Shown here: in pieces, positions 1 through 12,006 of the stretch
How the letters are laid out: each line of letters begins with the position of its first letter
How positions within the stretch are numbered: position 1 is the first letter of the stretch
From: Stachybotrys elegans
Taxonomy: Eukaryota > Ascomycota > Sordariomycetes > Hypocreales > Stachybotryaceae
Length of the DNA stretch: 64,000 nt
Assembly (NCBI GenBank): GCA_020746835.1
Contig: JAGPNK010000011.1
Span: 62,001-126,000, forward strand
Reading direction: 5' to 3'
Position numbers and translations under genes: made by a program
The notes under the pieces: generated by a model
What the model saw: the letters and a program-made list of their open reading frames with translations, nothing else
The model's database searches: none
What the model was told of the DNA's origin: nothing

Positions 1-192
1 CCATACAGCTAGCTAGCTAGAAAGGCAGCTTAGAGAATACACACACAGTAACCCCTACGCTCAAACCCGAATCCTAGGAGAGCCAACCGACAGTTACAGT
101 CGTGACTCACCGCCACCCAACGGCGGGAAAGACCTGCTGGAAATGTAAGCGGTTGTTCATGTACAACAAGCCAGCATATTCGTGGCCAGTGT

Positions 193-805
193 TTGGTGCC
201 GAGGGAGCTGTTCCTCAACTGTTCCCCTACATCACCAACTACCGCCAGAAAGTGTCGGATGTTCTCTTCGAAAAGGAAATTCCGGCCGACGCGGGTCGCG
301 ATACCGGACAATGGCATCCTAATACCACCGGCCCAGACGGGCAAGGTCAATGAAGGACTATGGCCACGCACCAGAGATGGCCAGTCGTTCGTGACAACGT
401 AAGCCGGCTAGGCTCGTGGCTATTGCGTCTGATCCCCATGGCACGCAAATGCCAACCTAATCTGTGCCATCGATCCCTACTGCGAGCTCTACGTAGTCAA
501 TATAGTCGAGAGATATTGCCAGACCACGTTGCCGAGGTAGGTACTGCGTTGCCGTCACTGCCTCTAACGATCGTGCTGACTAGCCCAGGCAATCTACTGG
601 GCCATCAGCAAGGAGGTTGACATCATATCAATGAGTTTGCCATCCCGACAACGACAACAGTGAGCAATACAGTAGCAGAAGGCTGTCGAAGACGCGCATA
701 AGAACGGCATCACCCAGTTCTGCAGCCACCACGAGGGCTGGCCGACCGCCTGTCCTGAAACCTTGGCGGTGGTCACTTGCAATGAATTCGGCAACTCATA
801 TCATA
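193..805 (+). pseudogene. Truncated peptidase S8 (subtilisin-like) remnant
   Basis: Three reading frames together show the landmarks of a subtilase of the type found alone or in NLR-like fungal proteins. The Asp region reads RVAIPDNGIL (codon for D near 307), the His region DPHGTQM (CAT at 437), and the helix after it AIYWAISKEVDIISMS (about 589-632). A plausible intron (GTAGGT at 537 to CAG at 588) joins PDHVAE to AIYWAI in frame. The frame then breaks at least twice: after the HGTQM codons, and again just after ISMS, where FAIPTTTTVSNTVAE continues in another frame, followed by DAHKNGITQFC in a third. The catalytic Ser region is absent because similarity stops about 25 bp before the tyrosinase stop codon. 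It is therefore a 3'-truncated, frameshifted relic. The 5' end was not found; similarity is lost upstream of about 193. Confidence 0.75.
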
Positions 806-828
806 TAATAAAGGCCTTGTGTATTGAT

Positions 829-1946
829 CTACATAGAAGAGTAGGTATAGCATAGCGAATCAGCTTGAACATCCATAAAGTCCCTTACAACAGGCTCCTT
901 TTCGGTCAGGCGCATAACAGGCATCGTATCATCAATATGAGCTGGGACGGTCGCGTTCCGAAACTTGATGCCACTGTAATCAGCCAGGCGGGTTTCATTG
1001 CGGCCTTGCCACTATCATAGAGTTAGCACTTTCGTAATTCAAGTTCTAGTGGTATCAAACGCACCTTGGCCCAAACGCGATCCACATTGGCATGGTGCAG
1101 GAAGAACAGAGGCTCATTGGGAGAAGTAGCGGGAACCATATCACCTCCCATCGAACTGTGGACTTGTCTATTGTTAGTAAGTAAGGCAATAGAGATACGA
1201 TATGGTAACATACTCTGAGCATGAGGTAGACCCTCAAGCATTTCGGACATGGCGTTGTATGTTTGGAGAGCGTAGATTGTGTTCATGACTCTGGAGTTAT
1301 ATGCACTGGCCTGCATATCACCGATGATAGTCACCCCTTCATCATCCTTGCCCTGGGCATTGTTGAATTCGCGACCGAAGCAGTGCAGACGGTTGCCCGG
1401 AGTGTTGTAATCAGGATATCCGATGCCAACAGTCAGGTTGGTATTCGCAAATGGTCCGTCAAGTACACAACGTTCAAATCCAGGAACATTGCTGCCGGTC
1501 AGCTTCCCATTGCCGCCGAATCCAGTCTCAGCATCGAAGACAGGAGAGTTTTTGGTGTCATTCCTATCCGCATCGATAGTCCAATCCCAGTACGGCTGGG
1601 TCCCTTTGAAGCCGCACTCATCGCGCAGTAGGTGCTCGTGGTATTGGACAAACCAGCGGTGCCAGGGCAGGAAATTGGCAACGAAGTGGATATCCAGATT
1701 TAGGGAGTTGTGGGTGTAGACCAGGTCGTCTAGGCGTGACGTGAGGGCTTCAATGTTAGTATAAGCCTTTCTCGGTAAGTTCCGAACACAGACTGCGGCG
1801 CGCAGATATTCGGCCTTTTCGTCTTTGGAGAGTTCACGCCACTCCTTGCGAACTTCGGGGTCAGAGCAGGAGCGAGGGCTCATCGGACTCGCCAAGCATA
1901 GAGTTGCTAGCGCTCCTAAAGTGGCGAGGAGATTGCGACCGAGCAT
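829..1946 (-). CDS. Secreted tyrosinase (type-3 copper oxidase)
   Basis: This is a predicted o-hydroxylase/catechol oxidase acting on phenols outside the cell or in the secretory path. Three exons join in frame: 1214-1946, 1065-1162 and 829-1011, with introns 1163-1213 (51 nt, TACTAAC branch site) and 1012-1064 (53 nt). The product is 337 aa. A signal peptide is visible (basic MLGR, then a leucine/alanine stretch to about residue 20). CuA ligands are H79, H87 and H96 (FLPWHRW); CuB shows HAQIH (H242, H246) and FFLHHANVDRVW (about 267-268). The second splice yields VWAKWQ, as expected for the family, and the reading frame then runs to a stop at 829. There is no long C-terminal lid domain, so it resembles short secreted tyrosinases rather than the large latent proenzymes. 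The frame is fully intact, in contrast to the subtilase relic immediately beyond its 3' end. The in vivo substrate (melanin-type phenol or secondary metabolite) cannot be told. Confidence 0.95.
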
Positions 1947-2540
1947 CTTGATTCCGAAGTATGATTCGAAAGCGAATAGTCAATGGGTTGTCAGTTGAGA
2001 TTGAGTAGTAATAGGCTGTCGAGAGTTTTATTGGCATGCGCAATAAAGACTACCTTATATATTAAATCAGGCTACTTCAAGCAGTGCGGATGCCATGTTG
2101 AGCCTATACTCAGGGACCCAGAGCATTGTCTAAAAATATAATACGGGAGGTGTAACACTTTAGGTTTGTCGATCACCTCGTATTGTTGTCTCCGCATTGA
2201 GAAGTGTTACTTTGTAATCTTGCTTGGGTGAACACGAGTAAACAAGATTGCGATCAAAGTCTTCGGCTCCATTATTACGAGTCTGAACCTTGGCGACAAC
2301 TTCCTGCCTCCAGTAACCCATTGCGGAGAGGAGCAACTACCGGCGCTTACAGCTACCGGAACTTGACGTGGTGGGGTTGCTAGTTATCATCGGCAAAGGG
2401 GCAGATAAAATGGGGAAGAGCAGATATAACAGAAACTTGCAGCTATCATCAACGAACCACGGAGTCTCAAGATGGATGAGTGCTCAGTCAATGAGGAGCA
2501 TTGCATATAGAGGCACATTAAAGACCGAAATCTGCTCGAA
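1947..2540. other. Upstream region of the tyrosinase gene; no gene seen
   Basis: This should contain the tyrosinase promoter on the minus strand. It is AT-rich with no convincing coding frame; I could not pick a core promoter element with confidence. Confidence 0.4.
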
Positions 2541-3205
2541 ATACACGATGCAGCGTAATGGAAATGAGGGATCGTGGGCAGATGTCACCAACCCGAACTG
2601 TGGCCTGGAACTGGAAGGACGGCTCACCGGCTCTTGATCGTGTTGTCGTTATTCTGACTAGGATCATCATGTACCCGCCGTCGCTTAGATGGAGAAGGGT
2701 CCTGTGTTGATCGTGACAAAGATAAAGACTCGATGACCCTGGTGCATGTGCATCTTGTGTCGGGCTTTTGAAGAGGGTCGCGGTCTCTTCTTTCGATGAA
2801 TTGAGGGCGAGGGGGAACATGCGATGTCGTCAAGCCAGTCTTCAATCCACTCGGTCAAATGCGCCATCACGGAGGGAGGGTAGGTGGGTGATAGAAGGTC
2901 GTCCGCGATGCGATCAAGTTTCTAGTGTTAGATGAGGATGGGAAGTTGGGAAAGACCGCTTCCTCCCCAACTTTGACATAGTGTTCAAAGAGGGCAGAGC
3001 TGACAGAGTCTAGAGTGCTGAGAGCGATCTTATCATACCGTCCCTGAATGTCTGACAATAATTCTTTGGCTGTATCGCAGTCCTGCAGCCTATGAATCGA
3101 AAGCCTCATCTTGGTTGTATTATTGATGTCGTTGGGGTTGATGGTGAACCAAATCACCGGCGTCCCTGTCCAAACTATGAGAGATTGTATCTTCCTCATC
3201 AACAA
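2540..3205 (-). pseudogene. Helitron-type helicase N-domain remnant
   Basis: The minus-strand frame from 3205 reads GTPVIWFTINPNDINN, then a run including RYDKIALSTLDSVSSAL and FEHYVKVGEEAVF. I recognise this as the Helitron_like_N region that precedes PIF1-like helicases in fungal Helitrons. Similarity continues in shifted frames to about 2540 (for example EWIEDWLDDIACSP), so several frameshifts are present. No Rep or helicase domain and no terminal structures were found. It is a decayed internal fragment, not an active element. The family call is from memory of conserved motifs and not from a search. Confidence 0.5.
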
Positions 3206-5433
3206 TCGGGTCTCGTCGAAAGAGGTTGTGCGTGGCCGATGATGGATAATTCGCGAAGCAAGAATGCTACGCCACCCTCGGCCAATTTTAATCGCGCCGC
3301 AGTCAAGCTTTCAGACCCGCTCAACTCAGTCGAACGAGCCCCGTACCATGCAGGCCATGCTGATGCAGCGGTTGGATGATTGGAGAAGCATGTTGAAGAA
3401 AACAGAATACAGGATGTGTAGCGAATCGGCCACCATGGCGCTCGAGCGTACTTGGCCCAGTAGACGAGCGAGTGATTTTGAGTAAAATTCTGTGGAAGTT
3501 CCGGGATACGACCCGAGACGGTTCCGAAACTAGAGCTGTCCTAGTAAAGCAACTTTTCATAGCAGCTCCATAATGCGCGGGTCGTTGCGAGGCTTCTTAC
3601 TTTGTACCCGAGGGTTGCTGTCGCACTTGCGTCTCATACCTTTCCTATCTCAGCTGAAGTGACAGACGAGCTCTTATCCCCTGTTTTCTCCCACCAGCTT
3701 CTCGCGAGATCTATGTGCCACATCAAGGCTACATCCCGGTCTGCTGCTTTCAACTTTAGAGCCCTTGCGACGAACATTGGAAGTGTTGGCAATAGTGATC
3801 ATAATTGCCAGTAATGGAGAAGCGTGGATTTGTTGCTACGTAAGTTGGTCAAGCTCGCCTGCATCCGCCTGCAGCATTTCCGTAAGTTTTCTCAAGACTG
3901 GCATGTCTTGAGTTGGCCATCAAGTCTCAACTCCTGACAATGAGTTGGCTGCTGTCGTGAAACCGGCATCTTCAGGAGCGTCGAGACTGATTTCATCGGT
4001 AAGAATTGACCTTGTACAATTAAATTGTAAGTGCATCGTGAGGCCGCCGTTCAACCCAATACTATCCTCGATCCAAATCAAGCAGAAGCCAAGGCTCACG
4101 ATGCAGAGACGCTCGGGCTGAGGGATTCGGCCTGAGACCGTCGACAGCAGTCGCAGTAAGTTGTTGCTTTTTTAGACACGTTGAGTTTGACATCTGCTTC
4201 TGGTGATCGGATCGCTATGGCCTTTGCAGCTCGGGACCCTGCATGTCTCGTACTAATGTGCTCGTATTTTCCAACCGCTTTCAGAGTCGTGGCGTCGTTC
4301 CACAGCCTCGCCGTCGGTACAGAAGTTGAAAGTGCACCAGTTGTACTATAGCGGTCGAAGCTGTGGCAGCTTGTCATCTTGTGTTGGTGTTGCGGCCCCG
4401 CCTATCAGCCCGGCGAGCTTTTAATCACTTTGAGAGCTTCCAGATGACGAGTGAAGTGGAGACAATGTGACTTCAGACGAAAACGCTTTCGAATGTTCAA
4501 GTCAGACCGTTGAGAAGGTGTGCGGCGAGTTCTGCGCGGCATCAATATATGCATTGGGCTTCCTGTCCAGCTTATGGATGGAGGTTGTTAAATAGCAAGA
4601 CAGAACAAGTCTCCCTGTATAAAGATCACTCTTAGATGTGGCATCAGATATTGGGCAATAAGCTATATTATGGAACCAAGTTATAAAATCTGCAAGTACA
4701 GAGGACCGGCTATATACGTACTGCGCGTCTCTGTATCAAATCCCTCGACAAGTTCATTTACGAGTCCTTGATATCGTGGCAATGGTAAATTAAACCGTCC
4801 ATTATGCCGAAAAGACGCATTCAACCAACAGGGCCAACATACAGCAATGTGTAAGAGCTAAGTCAATCTCTCTAGTTCTTGATGCTCCTGTCCACCCAGA
4901 GACCTTATATCCTGGAGAGTAACGTTATGAATGCAGCCCGTGCTGTAGCCGTTGTAATTGCAAGGTCAGGCAGTCATGCCTATAATATTGTAGGAAGCCG
5001 CAGGTGAGCAAGAGTCTTGCGTACCTCGACATTGTCGTAGAGATGGCCCATGATAGATGTCGTCGCGATGTTGCAGGCTAGCTTCAATCAATAGTTGACG
5101 TCGAATAGTTGAAGAAAAGCATGCCATGGTGATGAGATGCAAGGTAAATCCCGATTTCGAGCCACTCGGAATTGTGACTGCCGCTTTACTGTCAGAATCA
5201 CTGGTCACGGGGTCTTAAGGAGAATGCCATATGCTATGGGATGTTCCATGAAGAACTACCTTGGTGGATATCGATATAGTATATATAGTAAGTCGTTAAA
5301 TCACTCGAAGATCGAATGTGATTACATGGTTATAGTTGTATGCGACTCCATCCTAAGCTATCCCTCTTATTAACAATCCATTAATGGACATACTTTGATC
5401 GACAGGGCCAGGACACCCAAGCCTAGGCTTCAT

Positions 5434-5490
5434 GGATGCACCAGCGACTTCGAGGCCCTCCAGCGATAAGCGATATCAGATCAATATATG
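5434..5490 (+). repeat. Dispersed short repeat, copy 1
   Basis: Matches three other places in the window around a core CACCAGCGACTTCGAGG, followed by CCCTC, CGATAAG and TCAATA blocks. This copy is the most diverged at its end. Confidence 0.55.
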
Positions 5491-8419
5491 AGCCTAAGCT
5501 CATATCATAGGTTCGTGCAACGTCTTGTCTTCACCCGGCCACTTGCGTAAAGTTACTTAGCTTATGCTGAATCCAATGTAGCAGTGGCAAGGAACCGTTC
5601 ATGGCGTGCTCCTCTGTTACTGAATACGTAGGACCGAGTACTGTATCTGACTTGCCTACGGCTCTGAGTGGCATGAATACGCAAGCGGAGATGACCCGTC
5701 ATTTATAATGAGACGACTCACGGCCGTAGATCGGGATGATCAGCCTAGCAGTGGCATTGGATACACAAGCACATTTGCGTGACCACTACCACTTGTCCAA
5801 CAGCATGACCAGTTCCAACTCATGTTCATTGATGCCTGGCGCCGAGCCCTTATACCTTTCCCCCTCCCGTATCAATAATTGAGCATAGAAACGCTGACCT
5901 CCGCTACGGGATGAGTTGCATGTCCGAGCAGTCACGCCGGATAGTCCTTGGCGCTGAATCTTGCATGCACGGCCACCGAACGGCGTCCTGTGAGATACCG
6001 TTCCGGTCGTGCAATCAGTATAGCTCGGGTCCAATCTACTCGCTAATGGCATGGCATCCTTGAAGTATTGGATCATGATTCGTGTGACTTAGCAGTAGCA
6101 CGTATTAGCAGAGCACAGCGAACGCACCAGATGGTTGGAAAGTCCCGCTGACATGCCCATTCCAAGAGATCATTCATGTGTGTGTTACAGTAATGTAAAT
6201 ACCGGTTGGAGATTGAATTGCACCATGACTCGCCACGGCTCCAAATGATGGGTTAACGTGTAGTGCCAATCACTTTGTTTTATTCACAAAATATAGATCC
6301 TACTGAGTCAAGACAGCTACAGAGATGATGATACATGCAATGGAAAATGTCTTTTTATACCGAGACGGACAAGTGCTTGCCTGTCATGAAGTTGAAGTTG
6401 GTATAAATTACCTAGGCAACGCTCCATGAGCCAAACGTATTCGCATCGTCAACGTCGCGCGTGCGAATACCTGGTGCTGGGCGTGTTGCTGCTTGCGACT
6501 ACCCTGCAGGACCGCTTCAAGATATCGAAGCACCCTCCTACACATCCCTACACGCATGCATATCTTGTTGGGACCAACCTAGACACCTTCTCAATGCCGG
6601 CTCCCTATCCGAATCGACGTGTCGGCACACAGACTTGTGGCAGACCATATTGGCATAAGCTACTTACCTGCCTGATATTTGAAGATTCTGACATCCGCAG
6701 GACCATTCGAGTTTATTCAGATTACTTACCAAGCCAAGCCTCCGCCTCAGCATGATGGTTCCTGCACAACCTCCGTGTATTGCCGTGTGCCGAGTAGCCT
6801 TCACTGGATGATATGGCAATGAATAACCACCGGAATTACAAGGCATGTCAATCAACATGGACTTTATATTGTTGTACGACGAAACGAAGTCCTCATCTTG
6901 ATATTCAGGAAGACGCTGAGTGTCAAATTGTCCCTCGCAAGTCCAGGGCAAAACGTCGCTCATGGCTGGTTCCGGATAAGCCGGGACAGGCCTATCCTGA
7001 GTAGATTGGCTGAATCAACTTGGGGCTAAATGTATAACGTCTGAAGGTTAATCGCTACATATCATGCAGATTATTTACACCCATAATGGAGAGGAGCATG
7101 ATTTTCGCAGTTAATGTAAGGACTGTCACAGGGGTCAAATTGATATTCACGCAGTGACATTTAAATTGATATTGGACAGTGCTGGGAGAGCCAAGGTCAA
7201 CACATAGCTACTAGCAAATGTCATCGTCTGGCTGCCAGCAGGTCAGGATCGCGGCCAACGAAACCTAGGGTACCAAAACTATTACAGGCCCCTAGTTACT
7301 GTCCCTTTATTGATTTGAGCTGCTATCCTTTATGCAAAGTAAACAAATATTAATACTTATCGAAATACTCCCCAGTCTTTCATCAAAAATAGTCTGGCCT
7401 CATTGCAGGAAATTAGCGAGTAGCTAATCATGTCTAGATTTGGATTTACACGGACAGGTCAATCTGCTCAGCTGGATTCTCCGAGTTGACGAGGTTCGCC
7501 GCTCGCTCTGACAAGCGACTCGTGGCAGCAGTCTCGCCAAGGACATGCCGAGACTCTTGGACGCTCGAGGCGGGACGGACGACATGCTGAGCCTGTAGCA
7601 GTTTAATATTGAGATGTGACGCAGGATGGGCAGATCGTCTACAACACGTTGTGTCCCCCGTCAAAATTGGAGTGTCAAAATATTCCAACCGCTATTCATC
7701 AGCGGCTGCCTATCCTCAAGTAGCCGAGCAGAGTCGCCCTGTCCCTTGCATAGTTGGTTGTTAGGGTGATTAAAAATGGCTATGAGATGCCGGTCAGCCA
7801 CCAAGCAGCTAGATCCATCAAGATATGTTGATTGTGTTCCAGACGCGATGTGAGGAGGCCGCGAGTGGGCACTTGATGCCATATAAATAGGCCAAGTTTG
7901 ACGTGTACATCTCAGGCACTCTATATTATCGGCAAGGTCGGCAATCCATTGATGCCAGCCAAGTCAGTAAGCACATTCTCTCTCCTCGAAAGTGGAAGAG
8001 TGAGGTGTCGGCCTGCTACTTTAGCCGACGTCTTCAATGTTGGTGGCGTATGTATAGATGGAAGGAGACTATTACAACAAACGAGGCACTGGCTACTGAA
8101 AGCCTCAGAGTACAGAGTCGGCTTCGGCATTTACATACGTCTACCCTATCGGATGCTGGGTATAGGTCAATCTGCACAACTCGTTTCGTTGGCTATATAA
8201 AAGGCATTGCCTGAGCTAGCTGACTTTGATGCGTATCGTCCACATGAATCTTGGTTCTGGAGCAATCTACCACTTGCAGGCATGAAATTTAAGCTTCGCA
8301 GAAAGGTCTAATTATTTTCACGCATTTCGCAGCAAGCAAGACATTCAGACAGCTCAGGTACAAGTTGAACTAGCCAACAAACGTGTCATCTCGTGGGCTT
8401 TCCCGTTCGTGTGCCCCAT

Positions 8420-8490
8420 GGGATACAGACCAGCGACTTCGAAGAGGCTCCCTCTGACGATAAAGACGGCATTAAATCAATAGATGACAC
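8420..8490 (+). repeat. Dispersed short repeat, copy 2
   Basis: Starts GGGATACAGACCAGCGACTT, continues through a CCCTCTGACGATAA block and ends TCAATAGATGACA. It shares its first bases and its last block with copy 4 at 49534. Confidence 0.6.
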
Positions 8491-8779
8491 TTGGAAAACA
8501 TGGCTTGGGGGATAAATTATGGTCACGAAAAATTTGAACTCCAGGCTCTTGGGTATTGCCGGCTGCGGGAGAGCTTGCTTGGCCCCAAAGCATGCAGGAA
8601 ATGAATCTGCTACATGTGGACAAAGTACTGAGCGGAGACGGTCACAGTTCTAGCATTCGCACCTGTTTCGTCATAGCAACCGCCACGGACCAGAACGATT
8701 TGTCGAGACTTGAAATATAACCGGATGATATTTTAATTGTCAATCCTATAATGTAATACTCCCACTGAACCCATCTTAC

Positions 8780-9640
8780 TCACGCTATTCCCGTGCCAAT
8801 TTGTGTCAGTTCGGTTACCAAGTATCCGATTGAGGTAACGCTCCTCACCCCAGTGAGCTCGGAAATGGCCACATCTGCCGCAAATTGCTTCGCAATCCAA
8901 CTTCGAATTTCTACGGCAACGAGCGAATCCACCCCAAAGGCATGAAGCGGTTCATCTGCGTCCACGTCTTCGGCCTTGATAGACAATGCTCGTGCCAGCT
9001 TCCGTGAGAGTGCATCCACGACTAGCCGCGCCCTTTCCTCCCTGGATCCTGACTTTCCAAATGCGTTGGAGAGACTGACTGTATCGGCTGACATGCCCGC
9101 ATGCGACGAGTTGCTGTGCCCGTTGAAGTATGCGTACAAGGGTTGCTCAAGAATCTCCATAGGGTCCAAAGACTTGGCATCTCGATCAGCAGGGGTTTCC
9201 ATGCCGACTGTTATCTGGCTTTCGGCGGCCAAAGTAATCTGGTAGGCAGTATCGCAGCAGATATTGAGAAGCGAGAGAAACTCGTCTTCTTCAACCTGTA
9301 TTAACCCTTTGCTAGAGTTTGCAAAGTTCTTGTGAAGGAACTTGTTCTCTGAAATGACTCCGATAGTCCGCATCGGGCCAAGATCGATAGAGCCTTCTGG
9401 CCCAAACGCACCCTGTGCTTGGCCAATTCATCTTGGAACGCGCATCCCGCCGCGTAATCCCCTTGTACGGGATTCCCCATGATACCAGAAACGGAAGATA
9501 GCATGATGAAAAAATCAAGCTCTGGGAGAAGCGTGTGAAGATTCAATGATGGTCTGACTTTCGAGCTCACGGCCTGATCCCATTTTGCATAAAACATGTT
9601 GGCAAATGTGGAGTCCTGCACGACAACCATCAGCAACAAG
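8780..9640 (-). pseudogene. Polyketide synthase KR-ACP C-terminal remnant
   Basis: This is the last part of a highly reducing type I polyketide synthase. The minus strand shows the end of the ketoreductase domain (VQDSTFANM, then DFFIMLSSVSGIMGN and GDYAAG), a linker (RTIGVISENKFL), and a C-terminal acyl carrier domain with the phosphopantetheine site GVDSLVAVEIR. The stop at 8780 looks like the native one. A one-base frameshift near 9385-9395 separates ALSI from DLGPMRTIGV, so even this tail cannot be read through. All upstream domains (KS, AT, DH, MT, ER, most of KR) are missing. At its 5' end it abuts a rhodopsin-family pseudogene with no spacer. It is a non-functional relic of a biosynthetic cluster. 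Confidence 0.88.
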
Positions 9641-10422
9641 ATTCCAAATGTAAATAATAATGATACACCAGTCTCTTGGCTGTCGACATCTGTAGTTTCC
9701 AAATGACCCATTGGGGTAAAGCAAGTATTGCTAAATCTGAAAGAAGGTTGATGATTGCAGACGCGAGGTTGTTGGCGTCTATGTCAATGGGACAGCTGCC
9801 ACGCTCGAAAAAAGGATCCCAAATCTTTTGACGAGGCCAGCAGCGGAATATCTCTAGGAGCGTCCCAGAAACGTAGTAAATTATAGTACTACAAATCAGC
9901 ATGTGAAATGTCCAGAAGGTGGCTTTGCGCTGTCCTGGAACTAAAAATATGCGCATCCAGTCGAATAGGATGGCCAATTTCAAGAACATGATGGAGAGTC
10001 CGTAGAAGATTGCTCCCAAGTGAGCATGCTAGAGGAATATTAGGAGATTCAGACGAGTTGGATAGTGGAAGGACTAACATAGAGGAAGTTTTCGAGATGT
10101 TTCAACTGCAAATTCCACTGATGAACTCGTATCCCAGGAAAGATGGCCCCGATGTAGATAGCCGGCAAAGAGTGCCTGCCAAATGATGAGTATTTAAAGG
10201 ACCAAGTAAGCTTCAATATAAATCTCTCGCATATGCACAGATGAAGAAGATATCCTCAATGTGAAATGTTTTGATTATGATCCTAGAGCCGATGCGGAAA
10301 AATACAGCCAAGCTTGTAACGGCAGCGCAGAGGATGATGGCGGCGTAACCGAGGGAATGGCTCCCGCCTGGATGCTCAAAATTTGGAGTGATCTCCGGTG
10401 GCGCCGCAGCGGCCACAGGCAA
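9630..10422 (-). pseudogene. Pth11/rhodopsin-family membrane protein pseudogene
   Basis: This belongs to the fungal integral membrane family annotated as rhodopsin-domain or Pth11-like (PF20684 type). The first exon starts at 10422 (MPVAAAAPPEI) and gives a membrane segment around LGYAAIILCAAVTSLAVF. A second block from about 10160 reads YIGAIFPGIRVHQWN and LQLKHLENFLY. After a probable intron (GTTAGT to CTAG, about 10078-10030), a third block has HLGAIFYGLSIMFLKLA through to WVIWKLQMSTAKRL. One extra base disrupts the second block, and one missing base separates KRL from GVSLLFTFGI. Similarity ends there, and the frame continues straight into polyketide synthase sequence. It is truncated after about the sixth membrane helix, so it is a pseudogene. 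Confidence 0.8.
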
Positions 10423-11108
10423 GGGATGTAGCCATAGGGGGGCCGTGCGAGGAAGCTGCTATTCACCGGCGAAGGCGAAGCTATTCACAATGCAGGGACA
10501 ATAGAAGCTTGGGCGACGCCTGCATTCCAGTGTAGCCGCAAAGCAACTGCGTTTTAGCTGCTAGATATCAGTATAAATAAGTGAGGACTCTACCTGCGAA
10601 GCAGGAAGAGGCCAGAGAATAATCAGTATCAATTAGGCGACCTACCTTCGACTTCGCTGCTTCCTTCGTGCTAGGCATCTTTCCGCTCTATTCACTCTCC
10701 GATCCCCGCCGTCATCACAGTAGTAATGGGCTCCTAAGCGTACGCTAATGGCTTGGCACAAACCCCAATTGGCTGGCTAATGGTTTGAGGCATTAATATG
10801 ATTGCTTTTGGAAGGGATATCGTGGACTTGGCAATAACCCTGATCCTGAACTTTCTCCACAATGGACACGCGCTCGCTCTCGTTCTCGTTCTAACCCTTG
10901 TTGATGCGAGTATTCGTGCCCTCTACCACGTTTGCATGAGGCCATCTACAGTCTCACCGCAATACCAAGCCACGCGATGGACTAGAGCTTCGGGTGAAGG
11001 AATCGCCAAGGCAGGAGGGTTTCAATTGTGATCCCAAGTAGTTGACGAATAGATATCAAATGGATACCAATGAGCTGGCGTGCCTTGGCAAGATCGGGGC
11101 AAGAAAGG
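10423..11108. other. Intergenic interval, no gene recognised
   Basis: Contains the former upstream region of the rhodopsin-family pseudogene and the promoter side of the secreted-protein gene at 11195. Open frames here are short and show no motif. Confidence 0.4.
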
Positions 11109-11115
11109 TATAAAA
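11109..11115 (+). promoter_or_regulatory. TATA-box-like element of the 11195 gene
   Basis: TATAAAA lies about 80 bp before the chosen ATG, a usual spacing for a fungal core promoter with a short leader. Confidence 0.45.
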
Positions 11116-11194
11116 TGGCTTCAAGTCCCTTTGAATCATGGCTTTCTTGTCATGCCCAGCACCTAGGACTTCAAGGACCAATAAATCAGTAGTC

Positions 11195-12006
11195 ATGAAG
11201 CTTCTCAACCTTGCCGTTGCCTCTCTCCTTACTAGAGCAGTCCTTGCTATCCCTGCCACGCCTGATGCCCCAGCTACAACTCCTGAAGCCCTAGCTACAA
11301 CTCCTGAAGTTGACGGTCCAGTTGCTTCTGAGATTGTAGAGACTGGCATCACCGCTGACGGTGTCCCCTATACCATTACGGAGAGCTTCCGTAAGCTCAC
11401 TGATGAAGAGAGTGAGTGGGCTAAAGACATATCAATACTATCTGGATCGCAGCTGACTTGATTCATTAGTTGAGGAAGCGCAGGCATCTGGTTAGTCTTG
11501 AATTTCCGAAACGGATTCTCGCCAATATTAATACTTCGCTAGCTTCAAAAGGAGAAACCACCTCCATCACCAAACGTAGGCCCCTAGCCAGTTGCATTAC
11601 AAGGTGTGTCTAAGCTAATAAATATTCTTCAGGCCAGAGCAACGGCACCGGCTTCAACTGCAACCAAGAGTGGAACAGGAGGCTCTGCTTTTGCACCGGC
11701 GCTATCGCTGGAACAAATGAGGTCTGGCAGGGCATGAGCAACCTGTGCAACGCCATCGCGGATGGTCCCGGGCTTTGGGGTCATACAGAGGGCCTTAGGA
11801 TTCTCTGGCTGCCGCATGCCAACATTGAAACCCGTATCCGGAACTGGAGTGGCGACACCTACAAACCTTCCTACAGCTCGTGTCTGGACACTTTCGTGAG
11901 CCTCCGTGCGTTTTGCCAGGAGCCGTGGCTGACTCACAAGGGTGGTTATTGGGATCGTCCCCCAGGCCACCCTGTACGCTACGAGTTCGATGTGAATGGT
12001 AGGTAG
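11195..12006 (+). CDS. Predicted secreted cysteine-containing protein (203 aa)
   Basis: I do not recognise a named family. Start chosen at 11195 because MKLLNLAVASLL begins a clear signal peptide; an ATG further upstream in the same frame would bury it. Three exons join in frame: 11195-11411, a 21-nt microexon 11470-11490, and 11633-12006, with introns of 58 and 142 nt (GTGAGT...TTAG and GTTAGT...TTCAG). After the signal peptide comes a Pro/Ala/Thr-rich stretch with a short repeat (TTPEALATTPE). The C-terminal domain contains six cysteines (for example LCFCTG and LCNAI) and many Trp and Tyr residues (HKGGYWDRPPGHPV). The frame is intact over 204 codons. It looks like a small extracellular protein, possibly effector-like; this role is inferred only from its composition. 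A further 3' exon is possible because GTAGGT overlaps the stop. Confidence 0.72.

Larger units (their letters stand above)
3210..8775. other. Long AT-rich interval without recognisable intact genes
   Basis: Only short open frames are present (all under about 115 codons) and none shows a family I recognise. A 96-codon frame on the minus strand at 5786-6076 and an 80-codon frame at 7446-7688 are the most protein-like, but neither has a clear start context, splice continuity or motif. Two copies of a short dispersed repeat lie here (5434-5490 and 8420-8490). Confidence 0.5.
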
